Shown here piece after piece: positions 1 through 5,780 of a stretch of DNA of 16,244 nt; position 1 is the first letter of the stretch; each line of letters starts with the position of its first letter. The notes under the pieces were generated by a model. It worked only from the letters and a program-made list of their open reading frames with translations. It had not been told where the DNA came from and did not search any database. Both the position numbers and the translations under genes were made by a program. The DNA is from an uncultured Bacilli bacterium. GTDB taxonomy: Bacteria; Bacillota_I; Bacilli_A; RF39; UBA660. The stretch lies in the NCBI GenBank assembly GCA_947628325.1, contig CANQZL010000009.1, positions 1 through 16,244 of the forward strand. Direction: 5' to 3'.

Positions 1-26
1 GCTACTCAATTTGACTTTTTTACTTA

Positions 27-39
27 GTTTTCAAAGATC
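27..39 (-). promoter_or_regulatory. boxA-like antitermination element of an rRNA leader
   Basis: The minus strand reads GATCTTTGAAAAC here, followed by TAAGTAA. This closely resembles the boxA region (consensus about TGCTCTTTGAAAAC) found in Bacillus-type rRNA leaders and in 16S-23S spacers, where NusB and NusE (S10) load for antitermination. It lies about 26 bases downstream of the proximal promoter's expected start. A spacer location is possible in principle, but two strong upstream promoters favour the leader. Confidence 0.6.
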
Positions 40-45
40 TTTTCT

Positions 46-66
46 TGCAACTTTTTCCGTGTTGCA
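46..66 (-). promoter_or_regulatory. Short hairpin in the putative rRNA leader
   Basis: TGCAAC (46-51) and GTTGCA (61-66) form a perfect 6-bp inverted repeat around a 9-base loop. The hairpin would lie at the very 5' end of the transcript from the proximal promoter, just before the boxA-like element. Leader hairpins of this kind contribute to rRNA processing or 5'-end stability. No poly-U follows, so it is not a terminator. Confidence 0.4.
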
Positions 67-71
67 TTAGT

Positions 72-100
72 AATATAACAGAACTAATTAATAATGTCAA
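72..100 (-). promoter_or_regulatory. Sigma-A promoter, proximal, of putative rRNA operon
   Basis: On the minus strand a perfect -35 TTGACA (95-100) is separated by exactly 17 bases from a -10 TATATT (72-77). A-tracts lie immediately upstream of the -35 and could act as an UP element. Transcription would start near position 65 and run leftward off the window. Confidence 0.8.
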
Positions 101-185
101 TTTCTTTTGCAATTTTTTTACTTTTTTTTGACAAAAATCAATTTTTTCTTTTATTTACAATGCTTCTTTCACAAAAAGTATCTTA

Positions 186-213
186 ATTATATCACATTAA
201 ATTACTATGTCAA
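186..213 (-). promoter_or_regulatory. Sigma-A promoter, distal, of putative rRNA operon
   Basis: On the minus strand a perfect -35 TTGACA (208-213) and a perfect -10 TATAAT (186-191) are separated by 16 bases, and the -10 carries a TG extension (TGA before TATAAT). This is close to the strongest sigma-A promoter possible. It stands 113 bases upstream of the proximal promoter in the same orientation, a tandem arrangement typical of rRNA operons. A/T-rich sequence upstream could serve as an UP element. Confidence 0.85.
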
Positions 214-331
214 ATTTTTCTTTGAAGTTTTGAAATATTTATTAGTTATAGCGTTATAACAAATAATTATGTCATATTTTATTATATGTATTTGAGCTGT
301 TTTTGATACCAAAAAATTTAAAAAAGTATAT

Positions 332-371
332 AAAAAACGAGATAATTTATAGTTTTTATATCTCGTTTTTT
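332..371 (-). terminator. Rho-independent terminator after enolase
   Basis: A perfect 13-bp inverted repeat (332-344 with 359-371; core CGAGATA/TATCTCG) surrounds a 14-base loop, with A runs on one side and T runs on the other. On the minus strand the stem ends in six T's, 29 bases after the enolase stop. It could terminate in both directions, and it insulates enolase from the downstream promoters. Confidence 0.85.
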
Positions 372-399
372 CTTTATAGTATTTTATATGCCTACCAAA

Positions 400-1629
400 C
401 TATCTTGATTCAAGTTCTTCTTCTATTCTCATTAATTGATTGTATTTACATATACGATCTGTTCTTGACATAGATCCAGTTTTTATTTGACCTAAATTTA
501 ATCCTACAGCTAAATCAGCAATTGTAGTATCTTCTGTTTCACCACTACGATGAGAAATTATTGTCTTATAACCATTAGCTTTAGCTAATTCAATTGTTTC
601 TAAAGTTTCAGTAATTGTTCCTATTTGATTAACCTTTAATAAAATAGCATTACCAGCTTTTTTATCAATACCCATTTGTAAACATTTTTTATTAGTAACA
701 AATAAGTCATCACCAACTAGTTGAATTTTATCGCCTAATTTAGCAGTGATTTTAGTAAATCCTTCCCAATCATTTTCATCAACTGGATCTTCAATTGAAA
801 TAATAGGATACTTATTTATTAATTCTTCATAGAAATCTATTAATTCATCAGTAGTAAGGCTTCTTCCTTCGCCAACTAAATTATATTTTCCATCTTTATA
901 AAATTCAGATGCTGCAACATCAATTCCTAAACATACGTCTTTACCTGGAACATATCCAGCTCTTTTAATAGCTTCCATGATAAGTTCAAAGCCTTCTTGA
1001 TTACTATTTAAATCAGGAGCGAATCCACCTTCATCTCCTACCCCTGTTGATAGCCCTTTTTCATTTAATACTTTTTTTAGATTATGGAATACTTCGGCAC
1101 CAACTCTTACTCTTTCTTTAATTGTATCTCTTTGTGGAATAATCATAAATTCTTGGAAATCAAGTTTATTATCAGCATGAGCACCACCATTTATAATATT
1201 CATCATAGGTCTAGGCAATTCTTTTCCATTACCAACATATTCATATAATGGTTTTCCTGCATTTAGGGCACTAGCTTTTAAAGCAGCCATTGAAATTCCT
1301 AAAATAGCATTAGCACCAAATTTAGATTTTGTCTCTGTTCCATCTAATTCAATCATTGCATAATCTAAAGCTTTTTGGTCTTCAGCATCCATTCCAACAA
1401 CTAAATCTTTTAAAGGTCCATTAACATTAGCTACTGCTTTTAATGTTCCTTTACCCATATATCTTTCGCCACCATCACGAAGTTCTAAAGCTTCTCTTTC
1501 ACCTGTAGATGCTCCTGATGGAACTGCTGCACGACCTAGAATACCGTTTTCTAAGATAACATCAACTTCTACCGTTGGATTACCACGTGAGTCTAAAATT
1601 TCTCTTCCTATTACATTTTTTATTTTCAT
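400..1629 (-). CDS. eno: Enolase (phosphopyruvate hydratase)
   Basis: Converts 2-phosphoglycerate to phosphoenolpyruvate in glycolysis; a cytoplasmic Mg2+ enzyme, normally oligomeric. The 409 residues align with enolase throughout. The N-terminal motif LDSRGNPT is at 12-19 and the mobile loop SGAST at 38-42. Active-site residues are H151 and E160, E200 in GDEGGFAP, Mg ligands D237, E280 and D307, catalytic K332 in LKVNQIGT, the SHRSGETEDTT loop at 359-369, and K383. It is about 20 residues shorter than Bacillus enolase, mostly at the C-terminus, where it stops soon after RIEEEL. That end is variable in the family and no catalytic element is lost. The ATG start has an AGGAG site upstream. It has its own promoter and terminator, so it is monocistronic, apart from the other glycolytic genes. 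Confidence 0.98.
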   Translation of the reverse strand: MKIKNVIGREILDSRGNPTVEVDVILENGILGRAAVPSGASTGEREALELRDGGERYMGKGTLKAVANVNGPLKDLVVGMDAEDQKALDYAMIELDGTETKSKFGANAILGISMAALKASALNAGKPLYEYVGNGKELPRPMMNIINGGAHADNKLDFQEFMIIPQRDTIKERVRVGAEVFHNLKKVLNEKGLSTGVGDEGGFAPDLNSNQEGFELIMEAIKRAGYVPGKDVCLGIDVAASEFYKDGKYNLVGEGRSLTTDELIDFYEELINKYPIISIEDPVDENDWEGFTKITAKLGDKIQLVGDDLFVTNKKCLQMGIDKKAGNAILLKVNQIGTITETLETIELAKANGYKTIISHRSGETEDTTIADLAVGLNLGQIKTGSMSRTDRICKYNQLMRIEEELESR

Positions 1630-1670
1630 ACATATTCTCCTTTTATTTGCTAATTTTTTAGCCCATAAGT

Positions 1671-1699
1671 ATTATATCAAAAGGAATCAAAAAAAGAAA
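1671..1699 (-). promoter_or_regulatory. Extended -10 promoter of enolase
   Basis: The minus strand has a perfect TATAAT (1671-1676) preceded by TGA, an extended -10. A weak -35 TTTCTT (1694-1699) is 17 bases away. The -35 lies inside the stem and T-tract of the preceding gene's terminator, so the end of one unit and the start of the next share bases. The expected start is near 1664, giving a leader of about 35 bases. Confidence 0.75.
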
Positions 1700-1714
1700 C
1701 ATTAATAGTTTCTT
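1689..1714 (-). terminator. Rho-independent terminator after the DUF1292 gene
   Basis: AAGAAAC (1694-1700) and GTTTCTT (1708-1714) form a 7-bp stem with a 7-base loop. On the minus strand the stem runs into a T tract ending at 1689. The distal arm overlaps the TAA stop of the DUF1292 gene (1713-1715). The stem is A/T-rich, so efficiency may be moderate and some read-through into enolase is possible. Confidence 0.65.
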
Positions 1715-1985
1715 ATTCTTCTACTTTACCGTATTTTATTTTAGCTGTTTCTGATAATGTTTTTAACATTTCTTCGATTATGTTATTTTCGGCTTCTGTA
1801 TCTACAGGAGATAACTTACCGTCTTCTTCATATATTGAAGAATAACATTTTATAATATTATTTTCTTTCGTAAAATCTGTATATACTACATAGGTCTTGC
1901 CTGTATTTTCTGATTCAAAAGAAAATAAAATATCAAATTCTTTTTCTTCACCTTGATCATTTTTAATTTTTATTTTATCTTTCAT
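1713..1985 (-). CDS. DUF1292 family protein (YrzB-like)
   Basis: A 90-residue acidic cytoplasmic protein with no signal peptide or membrane segment. The pattern is that of DUF1292: an opening strand KIKIKNDQGEEKEFDILFSF, then GKTYVVYT at 29-36, an acidic middle containing DGKLSPVDTEAE, and a closing helix EEMLKTL. The family, which includes B. subtilis YrzB, is common in Bacillota and has no established function. It starts 3 bases after the PP2C stop, and its GGGAGG ribosome binding site is made of the last PP2C codons, so it is probably translationally coupled and the last gene of its operon. Confidence 0.85.
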   Translation of the reverse strand: MKDKIKIKNDQGEEKEFDILFSFESENTGKTYVVYTDFTKENNIIKCYSSIYEEDGKLSPVDTEAENNIIEEMLKTLSETAKIKYGKVEE

Positions 1986-1988
1986 TTT

Positions 1989-3410
1989 TTACCTCCCATA
2001 CATTGCAGCTGTAGCATTGTCTTTACCAGCTGAAACTACTATATCACCTTTTTTTATACCTCTCGCCATTGCACGATCTACTAAAGCTCGAGTTATTTCA
2101 TCTCTTGGTGTACTATTAGCAATTATTTTTATTTCTTCTTGAGACAAAAGATCTGTTACACCATCACTAAATAGTAGTAGTTTATCATAAGAATTGTTTG
2201 GAATGGTTATTATCGGAACATATCTTAAACTGTCTTCACCCATACTTTTCGTAATAATGTTATTTCGAGGATTAAATCTTAAATCATCAAGATCAGCATC
2301 TTCAATTGTCTTATCTTTCTTTTGATATCTCATTTGCTCATAAACAACTGAATCATCCTCTGTAACAAGAGTAAGTTTTCCATTTTGAATTGTATAAGCT
2401 CTTGAATCTCCAACGTTAGCAATAATTGTTCTTTTTTCTGTTACAACTGCTCCTACTAATGTTGAACCAGCTTGACCACTATATCTTATATATATATCAT
2501 CACTTATTCTTATAATTTCTTTTGTTAAATATTTTTCAATATCTTCATCCAGATAATAAGCATCTGCTGGTAAATTCATAAACCATTTACTAATTTCTTT
2601 TACAACATAATTACTAGCTTTTTCACCACTTAATCCACCACCCATACCATCGGCAACAACTAGTATTTTAAATTGTTCGTTATCTGGATGAGTTAAAATT
2701 AAAACTGAATCTTCTTGATTTTTTCTTTTCTTTCCAACATCTTGAGTAGCAAATAAAGTTCCATCTAAGGCATATTCATTACGAGTATATTTTACTTGAG
2801 TATTAGCTCTTATTTCTCTTAAGCAACGATTCATTGCTGTATAATTTATATTCATTTTAGAAATAGGTTTTACTACTTCAACATCATGATCTATTTTAGT
2901 TAAGTATTTTTTAGCACTAGTTTCACTATAGGAATCAATTTTGCGACGGAGCTTTTCTCCTTCTCCATTTACATCACGTTGAGGCTTCCCATCTTTTATA
3001 TACCATTTTGGATTAAATCTCGTATTAGCAACAGCTTCTGCTAAATAAAATAATTCATTAGGTTTTTGTTCATAATATAAAATTGTATTTATATTAGGAT
3101 TAACTAAAATTTCAATAGCAGAATCAATAGAAGAAAAATTAGAAAAAATTGCTTTTAAATCTGCATGTCCTTCTTTTTTCATTTCCTCATGAGCTACATA
3201 AATTAAAACTGCATTTTTTACGATATATTCTATAAAATCTTTACCATCTAGTCTTGAAACTCTTGTACGTGCCATATTATTACTTGTAAAATTACGTGGA
3301 TATACTAAACTAGCATTCCTACTTAATAGAGCAGGCATTGTATCAATAAAATCCGGATGGACTTCTAATGTTTCTGAAAGAGCTATGTCAATATCTTTTA
3401 TTTTAGTCAT
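1989..3410 (-). CDS. PP2C-type Ser/Thr protein phosphatase with N-terminal extension
   Basis: A predicted soluble metal-dependent (PPM/PP2C) phosphatase. Counting from a GTG at 3419, the C-terminal half (about 220-476) has the family motifs in order: RKNQEDS with metal ligand D237, VVADGMGGGLSGEKAS with D257, GSTL at 318-321, NVGDSRAY at 335-342, FSDGVTDLL with D419, and GKDNAT with D467. All metal-binding aspartates are present. The first 215 or so residues are not a recognised domain; they include a helical stretch and KWYIKDGKPQRD. The ATG at 3410 is preferred (473 residues) because AGGTG lies 6 bases before it. The GTG at 3419 overlaps the methyltransferase stop. In many Bacillota PP2C genes sit beside a PASTA kinase gene; none is here. 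Its substrate cannot be told from the sequence. Confidence 0.9.
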   Translation of the reverse strand: MTKIKDIDIALSETLEVHPDFIDTMPALLSRNASLVYPRNFTSNNMARTRVSRLDGKDFIEYIVKNAVLIYVAHEEMKKEGHADLKAIFSNFSSIDSAIEILVNPNINTILYYEQKPNELFYLAEAVANTRFNPKWYIKDGKPQRDVNGEGEKLRRKIDSYSETSAKKYLTKIDHDVEVVKPISKMNINYTAMNRCLREIRANTQVKYTRNEYALDGTLFATQDVGKKRKNQEDSVLILTHPDNEQFKILVVADGMGGGLSGEKASNYVVKEISKWFMNLPADAYYLDEDIEKYLTKEIIRISDDIYIRYSGQAGSTLVGAVVTEKRTIIANVGDSRAYTIQNGKLTLVTEDDSVVYEQMRYQKKDKTIEDADLDDLRFNPRNNIITKSMGEDSLRYVPIITIPNNSYDKLLLFSDGVTDLLSQEEIKIIANSTPRDEITRALVDRAMARGIKKGDIVVSAGKDNATAAMYGR

Positions 3411-3415
3411 TCTGT

Positions 3416-4294
3416 TCACCTCTCATTTTCTTTTTCCCAACGACCATAAATACCACAAGGTAAGATTAAATTACTATTAGTCATTTTTATACCTAGTTCA
3501 TCACTAGATACATAACCTTTATATTTTTTATTTATAGTTAGATTTAAAATATTTTCTAATACAGTAATGGAAAGTCCTGTTGTATAAGAATTTATTAAAA
3601 ATAATATAGGATCATCAGATAGTATTTCCATACATAATTTAACTAAAGGAAATAAATCTTTTTCAATATCCCATACTTCTCCATTAGAGCCTCTACCAAA
3701 TGATGGAGGATCCATTAAGATTATATCATATTTATTACCTCTTCGAATTTCTCTTTTAACAAATTTAACAACATCGTCGACAAGAAATCTAATTGGTCTA
3801 TCTTCTAAACCACTTGCTTTAACATTTTCTTTAGCCCAATCAATCATTCCTCGAGATGAATCAACATGCACTACTTCAGCTCCTTCTTTTAAAGCAGCTA
3901 TGGAAGCAGCTCCAGTATAGGCAAAAAGATTTAATACTTTAACATTTCGCTTAGCATCTTTAATTTTCTTTCTTATTAAATTCCAATTATAAGCTTGTTC
4001 AGGAAATAAACCAGTATGCTTAAAACCCATAAGTTTTACATTAAAAGTTAAATCTTGATAATGAATTAGCCAACTACTAGGTAATTTATTATTTTTAATA
4101 TCCCAGGAGCCCCCACCTTTATTACTACGATTGTATATAGCATCAATATTATTCCATTTATCTTCGCTAATTTTTTCATTCCAAATAATTTGTGGATCAG
4201 GACGTAATAATTTTTTACCATTCCAATCTTCTAATTTCATACCATCTGCCATATCAAGTATTTTATACTCTGTAAAATCATCTACTAATTTCAT
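3416..4294 (-). CDS. Class I SAM-dependent methyltransferase, RlmI/COG1092-like, lacking the PUA domain
   Basis: A 292-residue cytoplasmic protein. The Rossmann methyltransferase core has motif I VLNLFAYTGAASIAA (120-134) for SAM binding. A post-I acidic residue is in VVHVDSS (D145), and motif IV is MDPPSFGRGSNGEVW (194-208). The DPPSFG signature and the preceding FPEQAYNW match the RlmI/COG1092 group, members of which methylate C5 of cytosines in 23S rRNA. The PUA domain of E. coli RlmI is missing, and the N-terminal 80 residues form a different RNA- or substrate-binding region, so the exact target is unknown. The stop is TGA, which argues against a reassigned code. The GGGGA ribosome binding site lies 5 to 6 bases before the ATG, in the 9-base gap after the DUF308-like gene. 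Confidence 0.88.
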   Translation of the reverse strand: MKLVDDFTEYKILDMADGMKLEDWNGKKLLRPDPQIIWNEKISEDKWNNIDAIYNRSNKGGGSWDIKNNKLPSSWLIHYQDLTFNVKLMGFKHTGLFPEQAYNWNLIRKKIKDAKRNVKVLNLFAYTGAASIAALKEGAEVVHVDSSRGMIDWAKENVKASGLEDRPIRFLVDDVVKFVKREIRRGNKYDIILMDPPSFGRGSNGEVWDIEKDLFPLVKLCMEILSDDPILFLINSYTTGLSITVLENILNLTINKKYKGYVSSDELGIKMTNSNLILPCGIYGRWEKENER

Positions 4295-4303
4295 AAAAAT
4301 CCC

Positions 4304-4831
4304 CTAACTATGAGCTATTAAAGTTTTAACAATTGGATCAAATAATTCTAAAATACCATGAATGAACATAAAGAAACCAAGAACAATAACTTGAACTTCA
4401 TTACTGTATGCTAAATTAATGCTAGTAAGTATTCCGGCTAAGATAAAGAATCCTAAATTAAAAGCTCTAATTTTCCACATACGATCATTACGATCATGAT
4501 AATAATCCATCTTTTTTAATTTAGCTAAAGACATCATTGTAACCCAGCCCATTAATAATAATGCTAAAGTACGAGGTGAATCAGTTGGATTAAATACTAT
4601 ATTTATTATTAATATAATAAGTGATGCTATAGCACTATATAATCCTTCATAATCTTTACTTTTTCGAGTAGCAATAAATTGAATAAGATTAAGAATCGTA
4701 TATAAACTAAAAATAAAGATATTTAAACAATAAAGATTACTTATGCAAAGCATTGGTAAAATAAGTAAAATAATACCTATAAATATTAAGCATAAGGCAA
4801 TTACCATATCTACTTTTTGTTTTTGTTTCAT
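4304..4831 (-). CDS. Six-helix membrane protein, DUF308/HdeD-like
   Basis: A 175-residue integral membrane protein with about six hydrophobic helices near 8-29, 33-53, 63-80, 87-103, 122-142 and 145-165. A basic linker MWKIRAFNLG opens the second half. The paired-helix architecture and the ending LGFFMFIHGILELFDP resemble the DUF308/HdeD family, whose members are small six-helix proteins of unclear role, HdeD being tied to acid stress in enterobacteria. The assignment rests on architecture and is tentative. The ATG at 4831 is chosen because GGAG sits 9 bases upstream; the TTG at 4846 would consume that site. It begins 17 bases after the HAD gene and is part of the same operon. Confidence 0.7.
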   Translation of the reverse strand: MKQKQKVDMVIALCLIFIGIILLILPMLCISNLYCLNIFIFSLYTILNLIQFIATRKSKDYEGLYSAIASLIILIINIVFNPTDSPRTLALLLMGWVTMMSLAKLKKMDYYHDRNDRMWKIRAFNLGFFILAGILTSINLAYSNEVQVIVLGFFMFIHGILELFDPIVKTLIAHS

Positions 4832-4848
4832 ATTATCACACTCCAATA

Positions 4849-5676
4849 TTATTTATTTAAACATAACTTTTCTAATATTTTAGCAACCCCATCATTTTTA
4901 GCACTATCGGTAACATAAGTTACAGCTTCCTTTAATTTATCAGGAGCATTAGAAACTGCAATAGATGTATTAACGACATAAGTCATACTTATATCATCAT
5001 AACTATTACCTATAGCAACACTATTTTTACTACTAAGATGTAAATAATCTAAAAGTTCTACTATTCCTTTACTCTTAGCCGTATTATTAGCTACTATATC
5101 ATGATAAAATACTTTATTTTTTTTCTTTTGTCCTTCAACTAATTCTTTAGAAGAATTAACAATATTTAAATTATTATATTTTTCTTTAAATAGTTCAGGT
5201 ATAATTAACATTCTATTAAAGTTAGTACCTAAAATAACAATTTGATTTATTTGATTATTTTTTAAAACCTCATCTATATTATTAATTAAACTAACTGGTT
5301 TATCTGTATCTTCACAATTTATATTATTAGTAAATCTTTGATTAAAAGAATTTAATACAATAGTTAGTGAATGAGAAGTACAAAATTCATAAATACTTTT
5401 TATTTCTTTATTTGTAATAGCTTTTGAAAAAATAGATTCCTTAGTTTTATAGTTATATACTTCTGCTCCATTAGAAGCTATAACATATTCACTTAAATCA
5501 GCTTCTATACTTTTGTTAATTGCATATTGTAAACTACGTCCTGTGCATACAACTACTTTAATACCATTTTTTTTAAGTTTTTTCATTATTTCTTTTGTAT
5601 AGTTTGAAACCTCTTCATCACTAGGATTTAAGGTATCATCTATATCTACAAAAACTATATCATATTTCTTTGCCAT
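4849..5676 (-). CDS. Cof-type HAD-superfamily hydrolase
   Basis: A 275-residue cytoplasmic phosphatase of the Cof/YidA group (HAD subfamily IIB), which typically removes phosphate from sugar phosphates or flavin and nucleotide metabolites. Motif I is FVDIDDTLNPS, with nucleophile D11 and acid D13. Motif II is VVCTGRS (T45), and the ASNGAEV segment (67-73) is typical. The cap region is about 85-195. A lysine-containing KSKGIVELL (201-209) and motif IV GNSYDDISM (223-231, D227/D228) complete the core. The ATG at 5676 is chosen because GGTGAT lies just upstream; an in-frame ATG at 5715 gives 13 extra residues without a good site. First gene of a five-gene unit, with a promoter at 5727-5754. Substrate unknown. 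Confidence 0.9.
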   Translation of the reverse strand: MAKKYDIVFVDIDDTLNPSDEEVSNYTKEIMKKLKKNGIKVVVCTGRSLQYAINKSIEADLSEYVIASNGAEVYNYKTKESIFSKAITNKEIKSIYEFCTSHSLTIVLNSFNQRFTNNINCEDTDKPVSLINNIDEVLKNNQINQIVILGTNFNRMLIIPELFKEKYNNLNIVNSSKELVEGQKKKNKVFYHDIVANNTAKSKGIVELLDYLHLSSKNSVAIGNSYDDISMTYVVNTSIAVSNAPDKLKEAVTYVTDSAKNDGVAKILEKLCLNK

Positions 5677-5726
5677 ATAATCACCAAGTCTTATATAAAT
5701 ATTATCCCACATCATGTAAAGATATG

Positions 5727-5754
5727 TATATAAAAGATAATCTGTTTACGTAAA
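5727..5754 (-). promoter_or_regulatory. Probable promoter of the HAD-DUF308-methyltransferase-PP2C-DUF1292 unit
   Basis: On the minus strand TTTACG (5749-5754) is followed after 16 bases by TATATA (5727-5732). Both boxes are imperfect. It directly follows the yfhO terminator and is the best candidate between the two units. The leader to the HAD start would be about 45 bases. Confidence 0.45.
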
Positions 5755-5780
5755 TAAAGAAGATGTTTTTAGCATCTTCT
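5750..5780 (-). terminator. Terminator after the YfhO-like gene
   Basis: AGAAGATG (5758-5765) and CATCTTCT (5773-5780) form a perfect 8-bp stem with a 7-base loop. On the minus strand it is followed by an interrupted T-rich stretch (TTATTTAC). The upstream arm begins inside the TAG stop codon (5779-5781). The weak T tract makes efficiency uncertain. Confidence 0.65.

Larger units (their letters stand above)
1..399. other. Gene-free region: enolase terminator and rRNA operon leader
   Basis: No protein gene is supportable in these 399 bases. Reading the minus strand from right to left, it holds the enolase terminator hairpin (332-371), a very A/T-rich stretch, a strong extended -10 promoter (186-213), a second consensus promoter (72-100), a short hairpin (46-66) and a boxA-like sequence (27-39). 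Tandem strong promoters followed by a boxA-like element ending in CTTTGAAAACT are the usual arrangement of a Bacillota rRNA operon leader. The 16S gene itself is not in the window, so the identity of the operon is inferred. Confidence 0.6.

Noticed and set aside
128..156. Plus-strand TTGACA followed 17 bases later by TTATTT
   Set aside because: The -10 is poor and no plus-strand gene follows; the -35 match is likely incidental.
245..275. A possible third minus-strand promoter (ATGACA and TATAAC) with a GTTATA/TATAAC inverted repeat
   Set aside because: The spacing is 19 or 11 bases and both boxes are off consensus. In such A/T-rich sequence this is expected by chance.
3416..3418. Possible use of the Mycoplasma code, considered because of extreme A/T content
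   Set aside because: TGA ends the methyltransferase gene exactly where the PP2C gene begins, and conserved tryptophans are TGG, so the standard code fits.
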